DNA of 64,000 bases from Methanocalculus alkaliphilus (lineage in GTDB: Archaea; Halobacteriota; Methanomicrobia; Methanomicrobiales; Methanocorpusculaceae): positions 62,001 through 126,000 of the forward strand of contig NZ_JALJYG010000005.1 of the NCBI RefSeq assembly GCF_024170505.1. Reading direction: 5' to 3'. Of the stretch, positions 34,504 to 43,415 are shown piece by piece. Position 1 is the stretch's first letter, and each line of letters starts with the position of its first letter. The position numbers were made by a program, and so were the translations under genes. The notes below the pieces were generated by a model, which was given only the letters and a program-made list of their open reading frames with translations, was not told the DNA's origin and did not search any database.

Positions 34504-35535
34504 ATGGAGTCTGAACGCTCCCTTGAAGGGCTTGCATTTCTGGAGGATGACCTGGAACCACGGCATGTTCGCATACATCTTGAGGAAGGATCCATCCGGA
34601 CCATCGAGGAGACCAGGACCTCCCCCTGCCGGTATATACTCCCCGCGCTCTTCAATGCACACACGCATATCGGCGATACGGTTGCGATGGATATTCCCAT
34701 AACCGGGGATCTTGCATCCATTGTCGCACCTCCTGACGGCCTCAAACACCGTATCCTTCGCGCAACAGATCAGGGAACACTCACCACTGCGATGCGTTCG
34801 ACGATGGAATATATGGAGCGATCCGGTATAGCAGGGTTTGCCGACTTCCGGGAAGGTGGTCCGCCCGGTGTCAGTGCCCTGAAGGAGGCGGCGGTGGGTC
34901 TTGGGATCCGCCCCCTCATTCTCGGACGGGATGGTGGGGAGGTGCATGGAGATGGTCTTGGAATAAGCAGTGTTCGTGATATCCGGGATTATGAGAGGCA
35001 GATAGATGAGGCGCGGAGAAATGGGAAGCTCATTGCCATCCACGCAGGGGAACGGGACCATCACGATATTGAAGGGGCGCTCTCCTGTGACCCCGATCTT
35101 CTCATTCACTGCACTCATGCGAGAGAACGGGATCTCCGGGAGTGTGCTGACAGGGGGATCCCGATTGCCATCTGCCCACGCTCAAACTGGGTGCTCGGTG
35201 TGACAGAATCTCCCGCCGCGCCCCCTGTTGAAAGGATGATTGAGCTTGGATGCACCGTCTTCCTTGGGACTGATAATGCAATGTTCGTCCAGCCCGATCT
35301 CTGGGGCGAGATGGCATTCCTCTCTGTGATCACCTCTGTACCTGCGCGGGAGATCCTCAGGATGGGGATAGCCGGATCAGTGCTTCCGGGCTCCGGGTAT
35401 CGCATTTCTGAAGGTCAGAAGAGCCCGATCATTCTGATTGATGCAGAGCAGTCGAACCTCAGGTACTCACGTGACCCTCACCGGACCATCGTCTCACGCG
35501 GGGGATCTGATCATCCCAAGAGGATTCTTTTTTAA
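34504..35535 (+). CDS. Amidohydrolase-family protein (TRZ/ATZ-like)
   Basis: A 343-residue metal-dependent hydrolase with the metal motif NAHTHIGD near residue 57, later His-containing motifs LIAIHAGERDHHD and LLIHCTHARE, and the final LGTDNAMF, the metal-binding Asp. The fold matches cytosine/adenosine deaminase-like enzymes (chlorohydrolase group). The substrate, perhaps a deaminated nucleoside or guanidine-like compound, cannot be deduced. Monocistronic, divergent from Sec61-beta. Confidence 0.88.
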   Translation: MESERSLEGLAFLEDDLEPRHVRIHLEEGSIRTIEETRTSPCRYILPALFNAHTHIGDTVAMDIPITGDLASIVAPPDGLKHRILRATDQGTLTTAMRSTMEYMERSGIAGFADFREGGPPGVSALKEAAVGLGIRPLILGRDGGEVHGDGLGISSVRDIRDYERQIDEARRNGKLIAIHAGERDHHDIEGALSCDPDLLIHCTHARERDLRECADRGIPIAICPRSNWVLGVTESPAAPPVERMIELGCTVFLGTDNAMFVQPDLWGEMAFLSVITSVPAREILRMGIAGSVLPGSGYRISEGQKSPIILIDAEQSNLRYSRDPHRTIVSRGGSDHPKRILF

Positions 35536-35577
35536 TTGATCAGTACCAAATATACTAGAACTTATTTTGGTGATACC

Positions 35578-36006
35578 ATGTTTCACAAGCTACTGGTCGC
35601 CATAGATGGCTCAGAGATCAGCATGAACGTCCTTGATCAGGCCATCGATATGGCCCGCGGATGGAAGGCGGAGCTTCATGCTGTGTATATCATAGAGACC
35701 GGCCTCATCTCGTCGGTACCGATGGATAACACCTGGGAAGTCATCTATAGCCTCCTCGAACAGGAAGGAGAGAAACTCCTTGATACTGCAGAGAAGAAGG
35801 CTCAGGATGCAGGCGTATCCCTGAAAAAACATCTTCTCTCCGGTCATGCAGGCAATGAGATCATCAATGCCGCAGAGAAAGAAGGCGCGGATCTGATCAT
35901 TGTTGGATCACGCGGGAAATCCCAGATTGATCGCCTCTTAATCGGTAGCGTATCAGCTCATGTTGTAAAATACAGCACCATATCGACCATGGTGGTGAGG
36001 GTATAA
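35578..36006 (+). CDS. Universal stress protein (UspA family)
   Basis: A 142-residue alpha/beta protein. It begins with KLLVAIDGSEISMNVLDQAI and ends with the ATP-binding signature VGSRGKSQIDRLLIGSVSAHVVKYS (G-x2-G-x9-G-S), so it is probably the ATP-binding subtype. ATG 35578 is chosen because the upstream frame starts only in the intergenic region. The CBS gene follows 5 nt later, a common pairing of stress and nucleotide-sensing proteins. Confidence 0.93.
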   Translation: MFHKLLVAIDGSEISMNVLDQAIDMARGWKAELHAVYIIETGLISSVPMDNTWEVIYSLLEQEGEKLLDTAEKKAQDAGVSLKKHLLSGHAGNEIINAAEKEGADLIIVGSRGKSQIDRLLIGSVSAHVVKYSTISTMVVRV

Positions 36007-36011
36007 GCGTG

Positions 36012-36860
36012 ATGCTTGTTCGTGACTACATGACAAAGAATGTGGTCACCGCTGATACTCCGGCAAACCGGGATGAGATCCTGAAGATCCTGAAGAGAAC
36101 CGGAATCAGTGGTGTCCCAGTGATGAAGGATGGCAGACTCATCGGGATCATTACAAGAAAGGATCTCCTGAGAAATCCTCATGAAACCCAGATCGCACTC
36201 CTGATGAGTAATGAGCCGATCACAATCACACCGGATACCACCCTCAGGGAAGCAGCAGAGATAATCATCAATAAAAATATCCGCCGTCTCCCCGTTGTTG
36301 AGGATGGGAAACTGATCGGCCTCATCAGTGTCGCCGATCTTGTTGGTGCCGTCGCACAACTCAAAATAACCGATGAAATCCGCCAGCACTTCGTTTCAAA
36401 GACATTTGCACTCTGGAACGAGACACCCCTCACGGTTGTCGGCAGGATTATGGAGATCGGGCATGCTGATGCCATACCAATCCTGGATTCTGAGAATAAG
36501 CTTGATGGTATCATCACCGAGCGCGATCTCATCCGGTGCTCCTGCATTGAGGATGATGTCGAGGTGAGTGACTTCTCCAATGGAACCGATGATGATGAGT
36601 GGACCTGGGAGAGCATCCGTGATATGCATGTCATCTCCTATGGCATCTCACGTATTCAGCTGCCAGATAAGCCTGTCAAACTTGCAATGGTGAAGAAGGT
36701 GATTGCAGTTCCGGTGAATGCCGGGGTGAGTGAATGCGCACTGAAGATGAAGAGGGGCAGGGTTGATCAGCTCCCGGTCGTCAACGGTGACAAGCGGCTT
36801 GTCTCAATGCTCTTTGATCGCGACCTGATCAGGGTCCTGCTCAATGACAAACCACAATAA
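36012..36860 (+). CDS. Four-CBS-domain protein
   Basis: A protein of about 282 residues made of two Bateman modules. CBS units are at residues about 1-55 (VRDYMTKNVVTADTPANRDE), 68-125 (SNEPITITPDTTLREAAEI), 135-195 and 220-280. No catalytic domain is fused, so it is presumably an adenosine-nucleotide sensor acting on a partner. A GTG one codon earlier (36009) is an alternative start. Cotranscribed with the preceding Usp gene. Confidence 0.9.
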   Translation: MLVRDYMTKNVVTADTPANRDEILKILKRTGISGVPVMKDGRLIGIITRKDLLRNPHETQIALLMSNEPITITPDTTLREAAEIIINKNIRRLPVVEDGKLIGLISVADLVGAVAQLKITDEIRQHFVSKTFALWNETPLTVVGRIMEIGHADAIPILDSENKLDGIITERDLIRCSCIEDDVEVSDFSNGTDDDEWTWESIRDMHVISYGISRIQLPDKPVKLAMVKKVIAVPVNAGVSECALKMKRGRVDQLPVVNGDKRLVSMLFDRDLIRVLLNDKPQ

Positions 36861-36938
36861 TAATCTTTATCTGAAGTAATCACCAAATAAGGAACAACGC
36901 CAAACATTTTTTGCGTTCTGATTTTTGGGGGCATATAC

Positions 36939-37580
36939 ATGATGCAACAGCCACAGGAGATTATGCATGGGACGACGACCATCGGGATCGTCTTCTCAGA
37001 TGGTGTCGTCCTTGCGACGGAGAAACGTGCGACCATGGGGTACATGATCGCAAGTAAAAATGCGAAGAAGATCTATAAGATCACCGAATCCATCGGAATG
37101 ACAACCGCCGGGGGTGTCGGTGACGCCCAGCAGCTGGCACGGCTTATGAGTGTTGAGAGCAACCTCTTTGAGATCCGGAGAGGTCGCGGGATAACCGTCG
37201 GAGCATCCGCAACACTCCTCTCAAACTATCTCAACCAGAACAGGTACTTCCCGTACTATGTACAGCTCCTCGTCGGCGGTATCGATGAGAAGGGGCCTTC
37301 AGTCTACTCGGTTGATGCGATGGGCGGTGCTACTCGCGAAGATGATTTTGTTGCAACAGGATCAGGATCCCCGATGGCGTTTGGAGTGCTTGAAGACAGA
37401 TATGCATCAGGCATGACCGAGAAGGAAGCGATTGAGCTTGCAGTCCGATCCATCAAATCCGCAATGCGGCGTGATGCCGGATCCGGAGAAGGATTCCAGC
37501 TCGCCGTCATTACAAAGGAGAAGTTTGAGGTTCTGGATGATTCACAACTTAATCAGATAGCAGCCTCCCTCCGCACCTGA
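36939..37580 (+). CDS. psmB: Proteasome beta subunit
   Basis: A 213-residue subunit of the archaeal 20S proteasome. A short propeptide of about 10 residues precedes the catalytic Thr: processing at HG-TTTIG exposes Thr11. The family residues Asp and Lys of the active site (SDGVVLATEKRAT) and SGSGSP-like C-terminal motif (VATGSGSPMAFGVLE) are present. The alpha subunit is not in the window. ATGATG gives two adjacent start choices. It is followed by a long T-rich stretch and fttA. Confidence 0.96.
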   Translation: MMQQPQEIMHGTTTIGIVFSDGVVLATEKRATMGYMIASKNAKKIYKITESIGMTTAGGVGDAQQLARLMSVESNLFEIRRGRGITVGASATLLSNYLNQNRYFPYYVQLLVGGIDEKGPSVYSVDAMGGATREDDFVATGSGSPMAFGVLEDRYASGMTEKEAIELAVRSIKSAMRRDAGSGEGFQLAVITKEKFEVLDDSQLNQIAASLRT

Positions 37581-37600
37581 TTTTTTTTACAAACTTTTTT
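37581..37600 (+). terminator. Double T-tract between psmB and fttA
   Basis: T8 (37581-37588) directly after the psmB stop and T6 (37595-37600) just before the AGGAAG ribosome site of fttA. U-rich stretches of this type are the archaeal termination signal and the recognition element of FttA, the product of the next gene. Confidence 0.55.
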
Positions 37601-37611
37601 AGGAAGATTCC

Positions 37612-39504
37612 ATGTTGATTGAGGACAGACTCAAAGAGCTGAAAGAGCTTATCAACCGTAAGGTACCTGCAGGTATAAAGGTCTCGGATGTCGAATTTGA
37701 AGGGCCTGAGCTGGTTATCTATACCGATGATCCCAAGCAGTTTGCTGATCAGGCGGATCTTATCCGTGTTCTTGCCCGGGACCTGAGGAAGCGGATCGTC
37801 GTCCGTCCTACGGTCCTTGAGGATCCGGAGCGTGCATATGACGATATCAAAGAGATCGTTCCGGAGAATGCAGGTATTACCGATATCTTTTTTGACCCCG
37901 ATACCGGGGAAGTCCTGATCGAAGCCGAGAAGCCGGGTGTCGTCATCGGGAAGAACGGTGCGACACTCCGGGATATTACAAAGAGCATCGGGTGGACACC
38001 CAAGGTTGTCCGGACACCCCCGATTGAGAGCTCAACAGTGAAACAGATCAGGAAGTATCTCCGGGCAATCCGGGATGAACGAAAAGAGTTCCTCCGTGCA
38101 AGCGGCAGACGGATCCATCGCGACATCCTTGCAAAGGATCAATGGGTCCGGGTCACAACCCTCGGCTGCTGCAGGGAGGTTGGCAGGGCAGCCTTCCTCC
38201 TCTCAACCCCGGAGAGCAGGATACTCATCGACTGCGGAGAGAAACCAGGTGCCACAAATGGGGCGACACCATACCTGGGCGTCCCTGAGATTCATCCACT
38301 CACAAATCTTGACGCCGTCGTCCTCACCCATGCCCACCTTGATCACTGTGCCCTTATCCCTCTCCTCTTCCGGTATGGATTCAATGGCCCGATCTATGCC
38401 ACCCCTCCGACACGGGATCTCTCATCGATGCTCCAGCTCGATTATCTTGAGGTGATCAGGAAAGAGGATCGGCCTGCTCCTTATACCTCAAATGAAGTGA
38501 AGCAGTACGTCAAACATTCCATCACCTTAAACTATGGATCCGTGACGGATATCGCACCGGATATCAAGCTGACCTTCCATAATGCAGGCCATATCCTTGG
38601 ATCAGCCATCGCCCACTTCCATGTCGGTGACGGACTGTATAATATCGCATTTACCGGGGACTTCAATTACGGAAAGAGCCGCCTCTTCAACCCTGCAAAC
38701 GCTCATTTTCCAAGGCTTGAAGCGATCTTCATGGAGAGCACATATGGCGCATCACAGGATTCGACACCATCGAGGAAGGATGCCGAGTCACGCCTCTATG
38801 ATGTGATCAGGCGCGCTGTCGAACGTGGTGGCAAGGTCATCATCCCCGCATTTGCCGTCGGCAGATCGCAGGAGGTCATGCTCGCACTCGAAGAGGGGAT
38901 CCGGAAGGGTGTTCTTCCCCGGATGAAGGTCTATCTTGACGGAATGATCAAAGAGGCGACAGCGATCCATACGACCTATCCTGAATACCTCAATTCGGAG
39001 CTCAGAAACCAGATCTTCAGGGAGGGGTTAAACCCGTTCCTCTCCGAGTGCTTCGAACAGGTGGATTCAGGCGAGAAACGTGAGGCGGTCATTAATGGTG
39101 AGCCTTCCGTCATCATCACCACATCAGGAATGATGAATGGAGGTCCTGTGATAGATTATCTCCAGAACCTCGCCGCAGACGAGCGTAATACCCTCGTATT
39201 CGTCGGATACCAGGCAGATGGAACACTTGGACGCAGGATTCAGAAGGGGTGGCGGGAGATCCCCTATGGGTCGAAGGGTAGTATCACCATCAACCTCGAG
39301 GTAACGACGGTGGAAGGATTCTCAGGCCACTCAGACCGGCGGCAGCTGATGAGCTTCGTCAGCCATATGCAGCCAAAGCCGGAGAAGATCTTCTGTATCC
39401 ATGGTGAGGAGAGCAAGACAATTGATCTCGCCAGTTCGATCTATAAGAAATTCCATATCCAGACACATTCACCGATGAACCTCGAGACATATCGAATGGT
39501 TTAA
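37612..39504 (+). CDS. fttA: Transcription termination factor FttA/aCPSF1 (KH + beta-CASP nuclease)
   Basis: A 630-residue archaeal CPSF73-like endonuclease and exonuclease that terminates transcription at U-rich 3' ends. Residues 1-70 and 75-140 form two KH-like domains; the second has VVIGKNGATLR. The metallo-beta-lactamase core has HAHLDHC near residue 240 and GHILGS; the beta-CASP domain spans about 400-530 (IPAFAVGRSQEVM, TTSGMMNGGP); the end has GFSGHSDRRQL and the terminal metal His in CIHGEE. It is universal and essential in archaea. Confidence 0.95.
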   Translation: MLIEDRLKELKELINRKVPAGIKVSDVEFEGPELVIYTDDPKQFADQADLIRVLARDLRKRIVVRPTVLEDPERAYDDIKEIVPENAGITDIFFDPDTGEVLIEAEKPGVVIGKNGATLRDITKSIGWTPKVVRTPPIESSTVKQIRKYLRAIRDERKEFLRASGRRIHRDILAKDQWVRVTTLGCCREVGRAAFLLSTPESRILIDCGEKPGATNGATPYLGVPEIHPLTNLDAVVLTHAHLDHCALIPLLFRYGFNGPIYATPPTRDLSSMLQLDYLEVIRKEDRPAPYTSNEVKQYVKHSITLNYGSVTDIAPDIKLTFHNAGHILGSAIAHFHVGDGLYNIAFTGDFNYGKSRLFNPANAHFPRLEAIFMESTYGASQDSTPSRKDAESRLYDVIRRAVERGGKVIIPAFAVGRSQEVMLALEEGIRKGVLPRMKVYLDGMIKEATAIHTTYPEYLNSELRNQIFREGLNPFLSECFEQVDSGEKREAVINGEPSVIITTSGMMNGGPVIDYLQNLAADERNTLVFVGYQADGTLGRRIQKGWREIPYGSKGSITINLEVTTVEGFSGHSDRRQLMSFVSHMQPKPEKIFCIHGEESKTIDLASSIYKKFHIQTHSPMNLETYRMV

Positions 39505-39530
39505 AGAAGCATCACGCATAATCAGGATTA

Positions 39531-40607
39531 ATGAAGAACCTCCTCCCCCCGATCGCAGGGGTATTTGTAATAATGGCACTCTCCAATGCGGTAGTGCCGG
39601 TACTTCCTGCTTTTGGGGAGGGGTCCGTTCTCCAGGGGATCATCTTCTCGGCATACTTTTTTGGAGCCCTCATTACCGTCTTCCCGGCAGGCTATGCAAG
39701 CGACCGGATCGGACCGACGCCGCTTATCCAGACCGGGCTTGTGATCACCCTCCTCTCAGGAATGATCCTGATCTTTGTCGGTTCACCACTTCTGATCATC
39801 CTTGCCCGCTTCATAGAAGGGATCGGTGCAGGTCTCTTCATTGCATCGGCGATGTCGCTTCTGAATGCCCGGCCCGATCACACCCGTCTTGCCGGATACT
39901 TCATGGCTGCCCTGAACGCCGGTCTCCTCGCAGGCCTCGCAGGAACAGGATGGATCGTCTCCATTCTCAGCGACCCACGGGCCGGGCTCTTCGTCTTTAC
40001 CATCCTCTCAGGGATCGTCTGTATCCTGGCTGTCAGGATGGACGAAAGGGTCGGAAAGAAGGCCGCCCCCTCAAATATTCCCTTCTACCTGACAGAATAC
40101 AGGTGGCTCTGGTACTCAGCCATTATCATCGTCGGTACAACAGGCGCACTCACCTCACTCTATCCTGAGTTTGGCGGCCACAATCCGCTCCTCACAGGAG
40201 TTTTCATCGCAAGCATGAATCTGGCAACGATGGTGTCGGTCCTGATCGTCTCCCGGTTCAGGCTTGAGCCGATCATCACGATACGTATTGCTGCAGTCGG
40301 TGTCGGATCGGCAGCTCTCCTATGCCTCATATCTCCCTGGGGTTTTCCGATCATGGGGGCATTTGCCGGATTTGCGATTATTGCGCAGATGACGTTCCTT
40401 GCCGGTACAGGAGCACCCCAGGGGATCATGATGGGGATCCTGAATACCTCGACCTATGGGGGGCTTGCACTTCTCCCCTTCTTTGCAGGTTTTATTGCCG
40501 AATTTGGAACATTCACCATGGCCTTCCTCTTCCCGGCCCTCCTCACCATCACCGTCGCAGTCACGATAGGACAGTGCCGGTGCAGCCTTCCCCCACGACT
40601 TCAGTAA
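39531..40607 (+). CDS. Major facilitator superfamily transporter
   Basis: A 358-residue membrane protein with 11-12 helices. Helix 2-3 loop has GYASDRIGPTPLIQTG, the MFS D-R-x-G motif, and the N half contains ARFIEGIGAGLFIASAMSL, motif C-like. It is slightly short for an MFS carrier. The substrate is unknown; drug or small-metabolite efflux is typical for this branch. The 3' end overlaps the convergent deaminase by 7 nt. Confidence 0.88.
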   Translation: MKNLLPPIAGVFVIMALSNAVVPVLPAFGEGSVLQGIIFSAYFFGALITVFPAGYASDRIGPTPLIQTGLVITLLSGMILIFVGSPLLIILARFIEGIGAGLFIASAMSLLNARPDHTRLAGYFMAALNAGLLAGLAGTGWIVSILSDPRAGLFVFTILSGIVCILAVRMDERVGKKAAPSNIPFYLTEYRWLWYSAIIIVGTTGALTSLYPEFGGHNPLLTGVFIASMNLATMVSVLIVSRFRLEPIITIRIAAVGVGSAALLCLISPWGFPIMGAFAGFAIIAQMTFLAGTGAPQGIMMGILNTSTYGGLALLPFFAGFIAEFGTFTMAFLFPALLTITVAVTIGQCRCSLPPRLQ

Positions 40608-41068
40608 ACTCTTCGATCCGGCATCTCTGCCCATTCGCGGAGAAGGGCCTGATTTTCTTCAATGAGATACCCGCCGATGATCTCCATCCGGCTCCCTCCA
40701 AACTCCTGCATACTGATATTTGAGATGGTCATCTCAGAGAAGCCGAGAGCTCTGACATCCTCTATTGAGGTGCCGTAGACGATCCTGCTGATCTTTGCCC
40801 AGTGGCATGCGGCAAAGCACATCGGGCAAGGCTCGGTTGTTGCATACATGGTGCAGCCTGAGAGATCAATTGTGCCAAGCTTCTCCTGCGCCTCCCTTAT
40901 GGCGACGATCTCGGCATGTGCCGTGCTGTCGGTTCCTGCGAAGACCCGGTTATGGGCAGAGGCGATGATCCGGCCATTGCATTCGATGCAGGCACCAAAG
41001 GGAGTCTGCCCTTTGCTAATCCCTTGACGGGCGGACCGTATCGCTTCACGCATGCAGTCAGGATTCAT
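40601..41068 (-). CDS. Nucleoside/guanine deaminase (CMP/dCMP deaminase family)
   Basis: A 155-residue zinc-dependent deaminase. Zn ligands and the proton shuttle are HAE (His51, Glu53) and PCPMCFAAC (Cys81, Cys84). The C-terminal segment, AEMPDRRVY, and overall layout resemble guanine deaminase or TadA-like tRNA deaminases. The closeness to guanine deaminase is an impression from length and the C terminus; cytosine or tRNA substrates remain possible. Neighbours on both sides are transporters. Confidence 0.9.
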   Translation of the reverse strand: MNPDCMREAIRSARQGISKGQTPFGACIECNGRIIASAHNRVFAGTDSTAHAEIVAIREAQEKLGTIDLSGCTMYATTEPCPMCFAACHWAKISRIVYGTSIEDVRALGFSEMTISNISMQEFGGSRMEIIGGYLIEENQALLREWAEMPDRRVY

Positions 41069-41107
41069 TCTTTACTGGTGTGGATGAAGAAGCAAAAAAG
41101 ATGGGTG

Positions 41108-43315
41108 TTATCTGGCTATTGCATCCCGGTTTGCAATGGCAAGCACTGCGGGCATCACGATGATCGCCCCGATGAGGGAGAAGCCGACGGTGATGACAGT
41201 GACCATCCCAAAGTTGCTGATGATGTTAAAGCTTGAGAGGAGGAGGGCTGAGAACCCAAAGACGGTTGTCAGGCCGGAGACGGTGATCGCCGATCCTATC
41301 TGGGCGACACTTGTGTTGATGGCATCATAGAGGGGGAGACCTTTATCCAGCTCCTCCTGGCACCGCTCCATGATCAGGATGGTATATTCACAGGCGATCC
41401 CGATCGCCATCGATCCAAGGGTCGCGGTCAGCGGGGTATAGTCGATATGAAGGGTGTACATGATCAGCCCGTTCCAGCCGACGATCATAATGATCGGTAC
41501 CAGGGGTGTAAGAGCGAGCTTCGCTTTGCGGTAGATGAGGAGGAGGAACCCGAAGATGAGGAGGAACCCAAGCAGGGTCATATACGTCTTCCCTTTCCTG
41601 ATATCATCGATGAGGGTGGTGAAGAGCTCGACCGAACCCGTCGGAGTTGCTGAGATACCGACCGGCGGCTCGATGAAGAGGAGATCTGATCGCACCTGAT
41701 CGACGAGTGATTTCTGCTGATCGGTCTCCATCTGGAGTAATGAGAACTGGATCACAGCTTCATTATTCCCATTGATATAGAGCTTCTTTGTATCCTCAGG
41801 TATCCTCTCAAGAACGGCGCGTATCTCGGTTCTGGTCTCCGGAAGCTGGCCATCATTGTAGGTGCGCATATACGTGGTGATGCTCTGAACCCGCGTTATC
41901 TCACCATGCTTCGCGACCGCATACTCCCCATATTCATCTATCCACCGGATGCCTTCAGGTGAGAGGACAGTATCCCCGCTGATATAGATGGGGAGGGTGA
42001 GGGTCGATCCCATCGTCCGCGTGACCTTTTTGATATCAACGACAGCGGGCATATCATCTGGTACAAACGTATGTTCATCGGTGGATATCGGAACATAGGT
42101 GTCCATCTGGACACCTGCAAGGGCGACAAGCCCAAGGACGAGGATGACCGGTATCGGGACACGGGCAATCTTTGTGGCGAGCCTCCCAAGGAGGTTGTTA
42201 TATCTTTTCATCAGCCCTCCCTCACCTTTCGGAGGTTTTGGGGTATAGCCAATGAGAATACCAAATGTCGGGACGATGATCAACGCCGCAATATAACAGA
42301 AGACGACGCCGATGACACAGACCAACCCGAAGTCGCGGACCATCGGAACCGGAGAGACCATCATTGCGATAAATCCCATCGAGGTTGCGATCATCGCATA
42401 GAAGACGGCCGGCCCGGTCTTGGTGAGGGTTGAGCAGATGGCCCCGGCCATCGGCTGTCTCCGAAGCTCTTCATCCAGACGGGAATGGAACTGGATGGCA
42501 TAATCGATCCCGATACCGATAAGAACGGGGAATGCCCCGATGGTCACCATACTTATCGGGATATCAAAGAGCCCCATCATCCCAAATGTCAGGAGAAGGC
42601 CGATGGCAACGACACCCACCGGAAGGAGGCGGTAGCTGACGTGGGAGAAGAGGAGCATCACTGCGATTATCATCAGGATCATCGCAGCCCCGATTAAAAC
42701 CCCCATCGAGGTCCTCATCTCTTCCTTCATCTGCTGGGCAAATGCCGCATCTCCAGAGAGGGTGATGGTAGTACCCGGTGGGAGATCGGTCATCCCGATG
42801 ATCGTCTCGAAGTTACGAAGGATACTCTCCCGTACATCCGAACTTGTCCCAGGCTCAAGGGAGACGATGAGGATCGTCATCATATTGGAGGGATAGACAC
42901 GGTCAAGGATATCCGGCGGAGCATTATCGAGGATCTGCGATATCTCACCGGTCGAACGGGGGATGGTGCCGCCATTCATCATCCTGATGAGATCCGTTAT
43001 CCCGGACGCACTGGCGACGTATCGCTCCCTCTGAAGGCTCCAGGAGAGCTGATCGATCATCAGCAATGTATCAGGATCAACGACATCGTCTGATTCGATG
43101 ATCACCATGATGTTGTTGGTCCGGAAGGTATCCTGGTACTGTTCCATGATGACACCCTGCCGGGTACTCTTATCGAGGTAGGTCTCGGATCCTGTTGCCA
43201 TATGAAGGAAACCGGTCCCGTAGAAGGCAAGCAGAATCAATGCAAAGAAGAGACCTGCGACAAGGGCCGGCCTGGCATTGATGGTATCTGACAGATAGCG
43301 AAAGAGGGGCTTCAC
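41108..43315 (-). CDS. MMPL/RND-family transporter (HAE3-like)
   Basis: A 735-residue membrane protein with two repeats, each having one leading helix, a large external loop of about 170 residues, and five clustered helices (12 in total). The central helices contain the RND/SSD patterns GIGIDYAIQFHSRLDEE and, in the second half, IGIACEYTILIMERCQEEL. In archaea HAE3/MMPL proteins are thought to move lipids or hopanoid-like compounds. A TATA-like AATAATTTATC lies about 30 nt upstream of the start. Not in an evident operon. Confidence 0.9.
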   Translation of the reverse strand: MKPLFRYLSDTINARPALVAGLFFALILLAFYGTGFLHMATGSETYLDKSTRQGVIMEQYQDTFRTNNIMVIIESDDVVDPDTLLMIDQLSWSLQRERYVASASGITDLIRMMNGGTIPRSTGEISQILDNAPPDILDRVYPSNMMTILIVSLEPGTSSDVRESILRNFETIIGMTDLPPGTTITLSGDAAFAQQMKEEMRTSMGVLIGAAMILMIIAVMLLFSHVSYRLLPVGVVAIGLLLTFGMMGLFDIPISMVTIGAFPVLIGIGIDYAIQFHSRLDEELRRQPMAGAICSTLTKTGPAVFYAMIATSMGFIAMMVSPVPMVRDFGLVCVIGVVFCYIAALIIVPTFGILIGYTPKPPKGEGGLMKRYNNLLGRLATKIARVPIPVILVLGLVALAGVQMDTYVPISTDEHTFVPDDMPAVVDIKKVTRTMGSTLTLPIYISGDTVLSPEGIRWIDEYGEYAVAKHGEITRVQSITTYMRTYNDGQLPETRTEIRAVLERIPEDTKKLYINGNNEAVIQFSLLQMETDQQKSLVDQVRSDLLFIEPPVGISATPTGSVELFTTLIDDIRKGKTYMTLLGFLLIFGFLLLIYRKAKLALTPLVPIIMIVGWNGLIMYTLHIDYTPLTATLGSMAIGIACEYTILIMERCQEELDKGLPLYDAINTSVAQIGSAITVSGLTTVFGFSALLLSSFNIISNFGMVTVITVGFSLIGAIIVMPAVLAIANRDAIAR

Positions 43316-43415
43316 GATTACTCGGTAGAAGATAGGATCTCCAATCTGATAAATTATTTGTTGCGATTATGACAACAAAGATCATAATGCAGTGGGTGAA
43401 GAAGGGGTGAGAGGA

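Noticed and set aside
34453-35118. Long minus-strand frame continuous with Sec61-beta
   Set aside because: Antisense to the amidohydrolase gene; the protein would be far longer than any Sec61-beta.
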